Of a stretch of 64,000 nucleotides of DNA, positions 53,070 through 63,535 are shown piece by piece. Made by a program: the position numbers and the translations under genes. The stretch covers positions 35,629,123 to 35,693,122 of the forward strand of contig CP154955.1 of assembly GCA_039621445.1 (NCBI GenBank), written 5' to 3'. The DNA comes from Euglena gracilis (Eukaryota; Euglenida; Euglenophyceae; Euglenales). Below the pieces are notes generated by a model. It was given only the letters and a program-made list of their open reading frames with translations, was not told where the DNA came from and made no database searches. Numbering within the stretch: position 1 is the stretch's first letter; each line of letters starts with the position of its first letter.

Positions 53070-53729
53070 GTGTGGTTTGTCCGCCCTTTCGATCAGGCTG
53101 AATTTTGAGAGGTCCGGGCAGTCACCCGGGGGGGGGGGTTGAGGTTCTCTAAAATTCACAGTTCCGACCCTCCTGTGGGACAAATGGCCAAAAGTTCCTC
53201 GGCATTTGGCCAAGGCACTTCGGCACTGAACCCTTTTTGGGCAACTTTCGGCTGCGACCAGGCAAGCACCGGCCCTCAGGGGGGAGATCCCTGCCAAAAC
53301 TGGAAAAGATTTCACACTTGCTTCTGAACCCCGACCCAGCAGATGCAGCGAAAATTTTTTTGCACTACTCTCTGAACGTGCAATGTCTCTCGTTGAATGG
53401 CCGCACCCCCCACACGACAGATCGTTTCTGGCGCGGCGAGGCCGAGAAATGCACCCGCCTCCTGCTCCGTTCGAATGTTGCTTCGGACGTTTTCCTGCTT
53501 GTGCGTCCACCCACAGCGTTTGCTTTCCCAGGCGAAACGGCGTGAGGGGGTGTCGCTCTGCCAATAAGCAAACTGGCAGCCCCTTTGGGGAATGGCCGCC
53601 TGTTTAATGTCCCGGTGATGGCCGACAGCTGTTGGTGACACTGCGTTCTGGGGCCTGGACCGGTGTCCTCCTTCTTCTCATTGCAGCGGATCAGAACGAA
53701 ATGGGAACCATACCCCTCCTTCCCCGCAG
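53070..53729. other. intron-like sequence
   Basis: G9 tract near 53133; no exon supported, though short GC-rich open stretches occur at 53440-53560. Confidence 0.4.
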
Positions 53730-53765
53730 CCGGAGCAACTCATCCAGGCCCTGAACGGCTGCAAG
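53730..53765 (+). CDS. small host exon PEQLIQALNGCK
   Basis: The acceptor ccttccccgcag ends at 53729; the donor AAG|GTGCGG is at 53766. 36 nt, 12 codons. An earlier acceptor near 53687 could extend it in the same frame. Confidence 0.5.
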
Positions 53766-54452
53766 GTGCGGTTGCCCCGGGCGGAGCCACACTGCACCGT
53801 CAAAAGTGTGTCACATCTGGCCTCAGCGGTTTTCTTATTTGGAGGGGGCCCTACCCCTGGGAGGGAGTCCAGCCAGCCAGCACTTTTCCAGCTCATGGCC
53901 AGTCTGCGCACCCCTCTGGGGTCCACTGAAATATGGCGAAGCCGCGCTGGACGTAAAGAATTTTCAGCGCAAAGCTCTGAGAATTTGGGGGAGGAATGGC
54001 ATTTTTTAGGCGGTTCTTGGGATTTTACGTCCTAATTTTGGCTGAAAATGCCAACCCAGCTGATTTGTGGCACTTTTTTTTTGATGTCCCCCAGCACCTT
54101 TTTTCAGCTGGCCTGCGGCCCCCCCTGGGGTCCTTAAGAAAACCCCTGGTGGGCACAGACAGGTTTCCCACCGTCCGACCAAATATTTTTTTAAGTTTCT
54201 TCAGCCAGGGGGGGGGGTGGGCGGGTAGGTCACAGCCGAGTCCCCCCCGCTGAGGGGTGTGGGGGGCTGAGTGGGCACCTTCCGGAGGCGGGTTTTCCTC
54301 TACTTTTGGTGCGAAGCGCCAATTTTTTTTTTGGACCCCAAAATTGATCCCCCAAAAGTGGGTCCCCCTGAGTCCCTCCCAAGGGGGGCTCCCCAGGGGT
54401 GGTTGGCACCCCCCGGGTCCTAAAAGAAACCTCTGTGTCCGACATATTTCAG
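53766..54452. other. intron-like sequence with MITE debris
   Basis: C/G tracts (54208, 54241), ggtgcgaagcgcc core at 54309 and aaaattgatcccccaaaagtggg suggest a decayed element at about 54190-54425. Confidence 0.5.
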
Positions 54453-54660
54453 CGGTGCGTTGTGCTGTGATGCCTCACCTGCTGTTCCACTTCACGCCCC
54501 CGCCTCTTTGCCCGTTGCGGGCTGCTCACTGGGTCTCTGCAGCCGCCGGTGGGCCGGTGCAGCTCACGGCACTGCACACGGCGGAGCCCATGGCGCTCGC
54601 TGGCCCAGAAGGTGCCTTTGCCCCGCTGCCTTCTGCCAGCCCCCAACCATTGCCGAGTCC
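54453..54660 (+). CDS. host exon candidate VRCAVMPHLLFHF
   Basis: The acceptor gacatatttcag ends at 54452. The frame reads VRCAVMPHLLFHFTPPPLCP, LRAAHWVSAAAGGPVQLTAL, HTAEPMALAGPEGAFAPLPS. The 3' end is uncertain. Not recognised. Confidence 0.45.
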
Positions 54661-55007
54661 TCTCTTCTGCGTCGTGGTGTCCGCAGCATGTCGTTGTTTG
54701 GCGGTGACCAACCCCACCTCCGGTTGGCTGACTGGTTCTGGTTGAAGGTTGAATGTGTTGCGTTCTCCTCCCGGTTGGCAAGCAATGCTTAATGCAGATG
54801 GAAGACTGGGTGTGTTTGTTGTGTCAAACAGATGCAGTGTCTGTCTTCATCTGGAAGGATGGATCTGATGTGTGAGTTGGATTTGAGCCATCGTCAAGGG
54901 TTCAGACATGCCATGGGAATGACAGTAGCTCTAGCGGCCAAGGGGTGAACAACTTAGGGCATGATGTGGCCAGCCAGCCAGCCATCCCATTCACTCCCCA
55001 ACCCCAG

Positions 55008-55113
55008 GAGTCCAGCCGGCCCTCCCCCTCATGGTGCGGGTCTCCCCCGTCGCCAAGCCCAGCACTGCCGCCGCCGCCGCCTCCCGCCGCATCCCCTACG
55101 GCGTGCTGACCTG
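55008..55113 (+). CDS. host exon VQPALPLMVRVSPVAKPS
   Basis: The acceptor ccaaccccag ends at 55007; the donor CTG|GTGACC is at 55114. The frame reads VQPALPLMVRVSPVAKPSTA then Ala run, SRRIPYGVLT. It leaves two bases that combine with the next exon to form a Trp codon. Confidence 0.65.
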
Positions 55114-55171
55114 GTGACCCGCCCCCTCCCCCCTCTCCCTTTCCCTGCCCCATCACCACACACTCTGCCAG

Positions 55172-55206
55172 GGTTGTACGGGAATCCCTGAAACCCTATG
55201 GTGATG
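55172..55206 (+). CDS. 35-bp host exon VVRESLKPYGD
   Basis: The acceptor cactctgccag ends at 55171; the donor GATG|GTGAGT at 55207 is the best consensus donor in the window. Phase matches the previous exon: W-VVRESLKPYGD. Confidence 0.65.
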
Positions 55207-55544
55207 GTGAGTGACCCCCCCCCCTCTATCCTGGTGGGTGGGGGGGTCGACCCCCCCCCTACCAGGGCTTTCCATACAGCTCTGCTGCTCCCCATTCTCA
55301 TCCCCTGCTTTTGTGGCGTTCTCATGGTTCTTACTCAGCACATTCCACCCTCGTCACTCCTGTGCTGGACGTTCAGCAGCCCAATGCCTTTTTGTGTGCC
55401 GCTTCCATGTGGACAACTGTGGCGGTGCAGGGAACCTCGGACCCCGGCAATGACATGACAGCCAATGGCGTCACAAGGGGTGACACGGCACCGCTGACTT
55501 CCACGCCATCTTTGGTGCTTTTTCATTCACAACCACATTCATCG

Positions 55545-55900
55545 CGTGGCGCAAAGGCCCCCCATGCGGAGGTAGAGGCAGCCCTGCGGGGGTTGGACAG
55601 GGAGTGGAAGACTGCGCTGCTTGCCGACCCGCCGCGGTCTGCTGACCGGGAAGGTCAGGGGGGCACGCTGCCTCAATTCGGGCCTGTGCACACGTCCAGG
55701 GAAGACCCCCCCAGGCCCGCGCTCATGCGCACTTGTGGGATTCTGTCGCCGACCTGCAGTGGAAGGCCGATGTTTATCTCCCCTTCCCCACCCACTCCAC
55801 CTCAGGAGCGATGGCGGACTATGGCAGCGAAAGCTCAGCGTCCCTGTCGCGCACAAAATGGTTGGGGCTCACCCTCACCGCGACCGCTGGGAGTAGCGTG
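55545..55900 (+). CDS. host exon candidates with HAEVEAALRGLDREWKTALL
   Basis: The first part (about 55552-55651) reads GAKAPHAEVEAALRGLDREW, KTALLADPPRSADRE before GAAG|GTCAGG. A second exon may start after gacctgcag near 55759. LON-type proteins often have a similar charged helix before the LON domain, but the link is an inference. Confidence 0.45.
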
Positions 55901-55939
55901 TTCCTTTATGCATCGCTGGTGTGCAAGTTGCTGGGTTCT

Positions 55940-56045
55940 GGTGGATCTCTCTCTGTCTCTCTCTGTGTGCGCGCGCGTGTGTGTGTGGGTGGGTGGGTGA
56001 GTGTGTGGGTGGGTGGGTAGGTGTGTGTGTGTGTGTGTGTGTGTG
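55940..56045. repeat. CT, GT and GGGT microsatellites
   Basis: tctctctctgtctctctctg then gtgtgt/gggtgggt runs. Confidence 0.9.
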
Positions 56046-56179
56046 AAAAATATACTAAAATTTGAAGACTTTCTTTTGGGAAACCAAAGGGAACCATCTT
56101 TTCTGATTATAAAACGATTTAAGCATAATTTTGTTTTGACATTTTAATTCGGCAGTTCGTCCTCCACATTTTTTTTTTT

Positions 56180-56505
56180 ACCTCCCCTGCTGAGAAACCA
56201 CCCCTCGGGCCGACCAAACCAAACCTTGACTTATAGCCCCCCTGGAAAAGAAAAATGGAAGCCGGGGACGATTTTTTTTTTCGCCCGCGAAACGGCAAAA
56301 AGCTGATTTTCGACATTTTCTTTGTGACTGACCATCATCAAGAATGACATCTTTGACAAATTTTGCCGAATTTGCAAATTTGGGGGGTTTTGGCGTCATT
56401 TTGGGGGGGGTCGGATTTTCATCAACAATCCCTTGACTTATACCCCTCTCATTGTAATCCCCCCCTTCAGCTGACCAACCAATCCAGATCCTATAAACCC
56501 TGGGG
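56180..56505. mobile_element. decayed MITE of the CTGACCAACCAAACC family
   Basis: ctcgggccgaccaaaccaaa near 56206 and ttcagctgaccaaccaatcc near 56466 in the same order as the 46952 and 59948 copies; termini are worn. Confidence 0.6.
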
Positions 56506-56792
56506 GCTTGATGCCCAGAAATCTGTCAGGGTTGTCAGCATCGGTCCTCTTGTCATCATAGCAAGTTGTCAAACAGTTGTGGTAGCAGACTTCTCAGTGA
56601 AGTTTTCTGGGGGAAGTGATGTCCCCGTAATATCATTTTTTCAGGTCATTTCGACACAATTTCTTGGAGTTAATTTGACTCTGGCAGTTTCCATTTTCAA
56701 GCACAATCTTCAAAGAGAGAGATGCTTCAGGTTTTCCATCATGAGACGGTTTCGTTTAATGTATGCCCCAAGAAAGTTATTTGGTTGGAGTA

Positions 56793-57140
56793 AACCCCCC
56801 CCAAACATAACCCCCCCAAATATAAGACCCCCCTGGGGCGTTTGACTTGGCACCCCAATATAACCCCCCCCAAAATATAAATATCAGCTTCGGATCCATC
56901 ACCTCTTGACTCCTCGGCGCTTGAAACGACCGAAATTGAGTCATCAAGGGAGTCTCCGGAGAGGTATTCTTCCATTGGAAGCAACACAAAAGGGCACGAG
57001 GGACAAATTGGAACCGGACAGACATTCGCCAGAAGTTTGGCCCCCCCCATATATAACCCCCCCCCAAATATAAAACCCCCGTGGGGGTCTTGAAATTTCC
57101 GCCCAAATATGAAACCGAGGGTTTTATATTTGGGGGGGTT
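56793..57140. mobile_element. 348-bp TA-type MITE, aaatataa family
   Basis: TA lies at 56791-56792 and 57141-57142. The ends are AACCCCCCCC and GGGGGGGTT, with ccaaatataanacccccc repeats in each arm. A relative is at 61579-61958. Confidence 0.78.
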
Positions 57141-57282
57141 TACAATACCCCAATGGGGAATAAAATTGCAGTCCGAACAAACTGCTGGGAAGTGGAGATT
57201 GGGTGAGAATTCCCAAACCCCCAACCAAACTGATTTTTCTCCGACCCGGGCTTTGTTTAACCTTGAACTTTTGTGACTCCAG

Positions 57283-57440
57283 CGCCCTTCGTCCCCCAGG
57301 GCCCTCCCCCCACCGCCGCCCTGCCCCTCCAGCCCCCGGCGGCCCCCGCCCCCAGCACCGCCCTGGCCGTACCGGCGGTGGTGCGGGGCGGTACGCTGCC
57401 GCCCCCCGGCACTCCGGGCATGCAATCACTCAAGGCTGAC
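57283..57440 (+). CDS. host exon candidate, Pro/Ala-rich
   Basis: One frame reads PAPFVPQGPPPTAALPLQPP, AAPAPSTALAVPAVVRGGTL then PPPGTPGMQSLK. GC-rich, so frame choice is by composition only. Confidence 0.4.
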
Positions 57441-57489
57441 CCAGGGCAGAATGGGAATCGGCCGAACAGCCAGGGTGGTGGGTGGGGGG

Positions 57490-58290
57490 GTTGATCACCC
57501 CCCCCCCCACCTCTTCCCGGGAGCACCAATTTTTGACCCCAAAAATTTTCCTCGGCGCTTTCGGCGCTGGATGTATTTTGGACCCATTTTGGGACCCATA
57601 CAGGAGGTCCCCCCAAAAACCCCCCAAACCCCATTTTTTCACACCTTCCTAATTTTCAACATTTTCTCAAAATTTTGATTTTGAGAGGCTTTTGATTCAA
57701 ATAACGCCATTGAAAATCCAAGAAATTCCCAAAAGAAAATATCTCTGTAAAATTTGATTGTGCCAAAATTTGGTCCACCTTTTTTACCTTCGCTTTTTTC
57801 ACCCCCCTCCTAAAAACTACCAATGTTTGAACCTGAAATTTTTGAGATTTTTTTTTGTGAAAAAAATCTGGTTTTTTATCAAAAAAATCATGTATTTTGG
57901 GTTCATTTTTCAAAAAAAAATTCAAAAATTTTCCCTGGCCCAAATCCCCGTTTCCCCAATTGGTGAACATGCTGTGGTTGGGGGGGGGGTCGATCCCCCC
58001 CCCCCTGCCCTTGGCTGACCCCTCCCCCCAGGGGGTTGACTGACTGGTTTTTTTTTCAGAGTGACTGACGGGTTTTTGACCCAAACCCCTCCCGGGGGTG
58101 TCGATAAAAGTCACTCAAGGCGCCGAGGGCGTCGGAATTTTTTTTGCGGCCATTTCTTCAAATTCATGGTCAGTTTCCTTTGGATCCCACTCCCAGAGTG
58201 GCTGACCCACTGGACTGACTGTCTGGTTTCAAAAAATTAATTGCTTGACTGGCTTTTGGAAGAGTGGAAGTCCCCCCCCCCAGGTCGGTA
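57490..58290. mobile_element. MITE-like blocks with ggcgctttcggcgct and aggcgccgagggcgtcgg cores
   Basis: C12 tract, ttttgaccccaaaaatttt and the first core lie near 57490-57570; cagtgactgactgg-type motifs, C/G tracts and the second core at 57975-58290. Probably two relatives of the 21726-22082 MITE. Edges not fixed. Confidence 0.5.
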
Positions 58291-59079
58291 AAAATAATTG
58301 TATGGCTCTGTGGCTCGGGGCCCGCCTCTCGACGACCCCAGAAGTCCAAAAGGCCGGCTGGCTGCTGGGCCGATAGCCCAAGGCTTTGGTGGGCATTGGT
58401 TGTTTGTTTTCTCACATTGTTCCGGAACCAAATTTTTTAGAAGAATCGTTTCCCTGAGGCAGAGGAGCTGAGGAGGAGCACGTCGCAAAGAAAACGAAAC
58501 CAATAAAGATCAGGTTTCAGCCCTGTGCTGGACAGGACAGTATTCACTGATTTGGTGCCAGGAGTTGCAGAAAAGGCTTAAAAAAAGAAGGCATGGCTTG
58601 TAAAATAGCCATCGCGAGGTATTTCTGGTTCGTGCTTAATGAGTGCGCAGGAACCTCAGCCCAAAACATGGACCTAAAAATGCGAACCTACATATTTACC
58701 CCAGGTCATGGAGTTACCGAAGAGGCTGCCGCTGATCGATGACATGGAAAATATGTTGGGAATGGACTGCTGAAACCATGGAAAGGGAACGTTGGGTAAC
58801 AAATGGGAGAATGGTGCAACCAGCTCTTTTCACAACTCTGAAACGTAAAAACCTCCAGCAAGGCAGCTTCAAACACTGGAATGATTTCTTGGCTTCAGTT
58901 TGAACTTACACCTTTCCTGGACAAGACTGACTTTGGGGAAATTGGGCCTCCAGATTTGCGGGTTGACCTCTGTGGGGTTGTGGATTGGTATTTCTATTTT
59001 GGACTTGTGGGGTGTACCCTGAGTGAGATTTTTTGTGAGAGGTTTTTTGGGTTGACAAATCATTCTAACAACAAAGGTA
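58291..59079. other. no clear gene
   Basis: Ordinary mid-GC sequence with intron-like composition. Confidence 0.4.
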
Positions 59080-59137
59080 TTGACACCCAATCCACCCCCC
59101 CCCCATTCGCTCACACCCATCGAAATGTACGTCTCTG

Positions 59138-59640
59138 TTGCAGCAGCGCACAGCCATCCGCTGGTACTTGCAGCCCGGTACCCCATTTCCCCCTCGCCCC
59201 CCAGCACCCCCTTCTGGGGGTGGCTGTCCGCGGCCGCAGTCCTCATCGGGCTCTGGGCTGCGGTCCTGCGGTCCCGGCCCCCACGAATGCTTCGCCTGGG
59301 GACCGATGCCCCTACCCCTGTGCAGGGTATTGGTTCGCCTGTTTTGGGGGGCCAGTCTGCAAAGGCCCAGGCGTAGATGGCCGCGGGGTGGGGCGGGGCC
59401 CATGGACGCACGCGGGGCGGCGGAGGCACACGCCGGCCCCCAACCGCAGCCGGGCCTCGGCCCCGACGTGGCTGACCCGTCGGGGCCGCTGCGGCCGGCG
59501 CACTGGGCCGCCGCCGCCACCGCTGGCGAGGAGGACGGCCGGGGCTGACGCCTGCCCCCCCCCCCCACACGAGGCATCAGCCGGCGGTTGGTGTCCACCA
59601 CCGGCCCCCCACGCCATCACTCGGTGGGTCGGCTTTGGTT
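59138..59640 (+). CDS. GC-rich host exon candidate(s)
   Basis: Two frames compete: one with a possible membrane segment (WGWLSAAAVLIGLWAAVL), another reading MDARGAAEAHAGPQPQPGLG, DVADPSGPLRPAHWAAAATA. Acceptor-like sequence precedes (tgttgcag near 59141). I cannot choose. Confidence 0.35.
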
Positions 59641-59682
59641 CGCAGGCGCTGTCTGGCGTGCAGGGGCGTGTGCAGGTCGCAG

Positions 59683-62376
59683 GCGGCGCGTCGCGCTGAC
59701 GAAACCTCGAAGGCCTTCGGGTACGACACCGTCCGGTGGCTGCCGCTGATGCTCAACGACTACCAGCCACTGGACGGGGAGCTCGTACTGCCGCTGTTTT
59801 TGCTTGACGATGGTCCTGGATTTGCCCCCCCCCCCCCAGCTGCTTGCTTCCACAACACTGGCCTGGTCCATAAAATGCCAAATTCAGTACATCAAAAATG
59901 GTTAAAACAAAAAATGTCAAAATAACCAATATTTTTTCCAGGGTCTAACTCCCCCACACATAACCCCCCATTTCTGATCCCCGACCCCCTAAAGTGACCC
60001 CAAGGCCCCCCAAATTGGACATCCTTCGCAAATTTTGGTCAGAAATGGCCTTTTTTGATGACGGTCGTCGGTCTCAAAAAATGCCCAAAAATCAGCTTTT
60101 CAGGTGGTTTGCAGCTGAAAAATCGTCCCTGACGGCTTTCATTTTTCTTCCGGCAGCGGGGGGGGGGGATAAGTCAAGGTTTGGTTGGTCGGCCCAAGGA
60201 GGGGGGATTTTCACCAACAATCCCTTGATTTATCCCCCCCACTTATAACCCCCCTTCGGCTGACCAACCAATCAGGTCCTAGAAACACCAGGGTTTGAAA
60301 GTGGGGGGTTTATATTTGTATTATTAATATTTGTATATTCTTTTTTTCAAAAAGTCTTGAGGGGGATTTTTTTGGGGTCCACTTTTCATGTATCACATAT
60401 TTTTAGGGGTGGTCATATTTTTGAGAAAGGTGCAGGAGAATTTTTTTGTGCTGCATGGAGCAGCTTTTGCCTCGCACAAGCTAAAAGAATGCTTCCTTTC
60501 AATCCAGAAGGAAGGCAGCAGCCATGCCCAATCAAGGCAAAACCTGAACGTTGCTCATGTTTTATTGGCAAGAACTGCTTCTGGGCACGGGAGAGGGGGA
60601 TGCAAATGAGGCTTTTTTTTGCATTTGTAGCGTTTTTTTTTTTTTGAGTTCTGAGGATTTCTGAACTTTTTGGTGAAAAGAAATTGAACACAAACATTTT
60701 TGAAATCAGGATGTTCCCAAAGCTACTTTTTGTTCCATTGGACACCAGAAACCCATAGGATTGTATTTGTTTTTTTGGATTTTTTGTGTCTCCTTTTTTG
60801 TGTTGTGTTTCCGCTGCTGGGCAGTGTCCAACGCACCGTTGGGTGCCAGCTCCTGCACCCCCTGGATACCTCCTTGGGGGCCTGAACTCAAATCCATGAG
60901 TCGCGCGGACAATGCATATTTCCCGGGCACCAACCACACGCTGAACATCATTGAGCCGCGGTGTGCCCCCCGGCCGGCCGGCTTTGGCGAAGGTTGTTTG
61001 TGATGCCAACGCTGCCAGCATCTCTGCTGGGCTGGCGGGCGTGTCCCACAGCCGGACCCACCCCCCGGCCTGCCTCCCCGCAGGTACTGCGAGATGTGCA
61101 GCGACATCATCCTCAACGGGTCGCGGCGCTTCGTGGTGCCGATGTTCCAGCGGCCGGTGCCGAGCCACCCGCAAATGCCCCCACAGCCAAGCCCCCCTGC
61201 TGGCACTTGGCACGCTCAGGCCACGCTCATGCCACGCTCAGGTCACGCTCATGCCACGCTCAGGCCACGCTCAGGGCTGGGGATGTAATAACATGGCCAC
61301 GGGGTGTTTGCCCACAGCCGGCCAAGATGGGGGACCTCTCCATCGCGGAGGTGGGGGCCGTGTTCTACATCGAAGAGTTCGAGAAAGGGGACAAGGTGCC
61401 CCCTCACCTGGAAGAATTTAATTTGCTGATTCATCAGACCTCCCCATAATTCAAAAACCCTTCAGGATCTTTGTGATTGCCTGAATGGGGTTTGTGTTCA
61501 GTGGGGTTTGCTGGCTTTGCTGGTTATAGTGAAAGAATGACTGCCAAAGCAAGAGGGTTGGTGCCTTTGGGGGCACTAACCCCCCCAAATATAAAGCCCC
61601 CCCCCCCCCAAATATAAAGCCCCCCATAGGGTTTGGTTTTGCCGCCCAAATATAAAGCCCCCCCTGACGTGGAGCCAGACACTGGCGTCATTCAGGAAAA
61701 TGTTTAAATCATTTTTGGGTGGATGCATCATTTTTTTCACCAATTATGCTCCATTTTGGATAAGAGTTGCACATTTCTGCGAAAAAATAGGAGGTACACA
61801 ACGAAAATTTGGCATATAATTGGTATTTGGTGACAATTGAAGGCCGCCGAAGCCACCCGAAAAAGTTTGATTTTCACCCCAAATATAAAGCCCCCCCGGA
61901 GGGTCTTGAACTCCCATCCAAATATAAAGCTGGGGGGGGGCTTTATATTTGGGGGGTTTACTCTCCCCTGAATATTTTCGCGCCGAAATTCGCAATTGTT
62001 CTCACTCAGTTTTCGCAGAATTTCAGAATTGAAACAGCGTTCCTTGCTCGGAGAGGGGAACCTTGCATCTGGTGGGGCTGCGCGTTTTGGCTTTTATTTT
62101 TACGGTTTTGCAGTCAGCCGCGAACCTTGCAGCAGATGAATGTTTTGGAGGCCAGTTTTCTTCGCTCAAGGTCACAACTGGGTCCCACTGGCCGCTGTCG
62201 CCATCCCGCCAATGTGCTTCTCGGCGCAGCACTCTGGGGGCATCGTGAAGTACGTGTGCCACCACAAGGTGATCGGCCGCGTGCGGATCCATCGCCTCCT
62301 CAACCCCCGCGCCCTGGTGGACCGCAGCACATACGTGCGAGCCGTTGTCACCGACTTGAAGGATGAGGAGGAAGAG
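59683..62376 (+). CDS. LON substrate-binding-domain protein gene, five exons
   Basis: Exons: 59683-59812, 60825-60960, 61084-61156, 61318-61395, 62230-62376. Phases agree at all four junctions (1, 2, 0, 0), giving 188 codons. Landmarks in order: GYDTVRWLPLMLNDYQPLDG, ELVLPLFLLDD; NAYFPGTNHTLNIIEPRYCE; DIILNGSRRFVVPMF; KMGDLSIAEVGAVFYIEEFE; GGIVKYVCHHKVIGRVRIHR and LLNPRALVDRSTYVRAVVTD. This is the N-terminal LON domain as found in stand-alone, often plastid- or organelle-linked proteins of algae and plants, where it binds protein substrates; no AAA or protease domain is seen. About 38 residues between LLDD and NAYFPGT are unusual for the family, so the start of exon 2 may be wrong. Introns hold a TA-type MITE each in intron 1 and intron 4. 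The 5' and 3' ends are incomplete. Confidence 0.82.
59948..60310. mobile_element. 363-bp TA-type MITE in LON intron 1
   Basis: TA lies at 59946-59947 and 60311-60312. The ends are ACTCCCCCAC and GTGGGGGGTT. ttcggctgaccaaccaatca near 60255 places it in the CTGACCAACCAAACC family. Confidence 0.72.
61205..61278. repeat. 12-bp minisatellite in LON intron 3
   Basis: About six units of ccacgctca(g/t)g(c/t). Confidence 0.9.
61579..61958. mobile_element. 380-bp TA-type MITE in LON intron 4
   Basis: TA lies at 61577-61578 and 61959-61960. The ends are ACCCCCCC-aaatataaagcccc and gggctttatattt-GGGGGGTT, with four or five aaatataaagcccccc units across both arms. Confidence 0.82.
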
Positions 62377-62784
62377 GTGTACTGGTTTTGTGCTCATGGG
62401 TAGGCACTGCTGTGGGACACTCTGGCAGCCATGCATTTTATGTGTGATCTTAAAGAATCATGTATTAGAATACATAATCTACAATGAATTTGCCCATTCC
62501 CCAAGATGAAGAATCGCTGCGTGACAGTGTGTGCAGTGGTGTTGACCCCTCAAGGGGGGGGTTGTGGTTGTGGGCGGGTTTTCGAAAGAAGGGGGATGGG
62601 TGGTTTGGGCTGGGGAAAAAGTGCCCACCCCCCTGGTGAATCCATGACCTGAACTCAGGCGTGTGTGTGTGGATGTCAATAATTTGTGTTCTTCCTGTTC
62701 TTTTTTTATATGGAAATTCTCTGCCATGATCATTGTACTGTTGGCGTCAGGCTCCTTTTTAACGCAGACGACACGGGGGGGTCC

Positions 62785-63130
62785 CAACCCCCCTGTGTGC
62801 ACTGTGGCTGTTTTTTTGGTGCCTTTTATCCCTTCTTCTGGCCTGGCGCTGTTGTTCGCCTCTGGCTCATTTTGTCTGTGTATGTGGAGGTGGCCGGAGC
62901 CTGGCGGGACTTACCTTGTTTACGACGCCGGCCACCAAGCGCCCGCCAGGCACATACTCCACTTTGGTTAGGGGGGGTCTCCTTCACTGTGACGACGCAC
63001 CGGTTACTCCAACCCCCCCCTGGAGGGGTCCCCCACAGGGGGGGGGAGTCCCAGGCCGGGGGCCTGGGTGTCTTCGACGCATAGCGCCAGAAAATTTTTG
63101 GGAAATGCCCTTAGACGGCCCGATTTTTTG
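62785..63130 (+). mobile_element. copy of the WRWPEPGGT repeat element
   Basis: In opposite orientation to 37195-37515. Shared blocks are gtgtgcactgtggctg, gtgccttttatccc, gaggtggccggagcctggcg and gggggtctccttcactgtg. The 3' part has C/G tracts and a cgacgcatagcgcca core. Confidence 0.65.
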
Positions 63131-63167
63131 CCCCCCCCCCCGGGCGGGGACCAGGCAAGGACAGCCA

Positions 63168-63195
63168 CTGGATCCCACCGGATCCCACCGGATAT
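63168..63195. repeat. ggatcccacc short tandem repeat
   Basis: Three units; a further seven diverged units lie at 63470-63535. Confidence 0.8.
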
Positions 63196-63469
63196 TTTTT
63201 TCCATACACAGATTTTGCTTCTGGATTTCTGCATTATAAGGGCATAGTCATGTGGTGATCCCACGTGGCGATGGGCAAAAGATCCCGAGCACCTGGCTGG
63301 GCCCATTAAACAAGAGCCAAAAGGTGACTCATGTGGGACAAAACAAAGAGGCCAAAACTCTGACTCCGGGGGCCATGCATGTGGTTACGCTGTGCACCCA
63401 CCGCATGATGAAAAAAGAACATCCGGTCCACCTTGTTGCATCTGTTTTTTTCCCGGTCCCCCCCCCAAG

Positions 63470-63535
63470 GCAACCCACCAGAACCCCACCGGATCCCACC
63501 GGCTCTCACCAGATCCCATCGGACCCCACCGGAGA
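63470..63535. repeat. ccaccggatcc-like tandem repeat
   Basis: Units such as accccaccggatcc, caccggctctc, accagatccc. Confidence 0.75.

Noticed and set aside
52485-53564. 359-codon minus-strand open frame
   Set aside because: GC-rich shadow of the plus-strand exons; composition is Arg/Gly/Pro-rich and the plus strand has splice sites and more natural protein.
58869-59601. Long minus-strand frames near 59.0-59.6 kb
   Set aside because: Gly/Arg/Pro-rich shadows of GC-rich plus-strand sequence.
60413-61213. 266-codon minus-strand open frame
   Set aside because: It overlaps LON exons whose phase and homology fix the plus strand.
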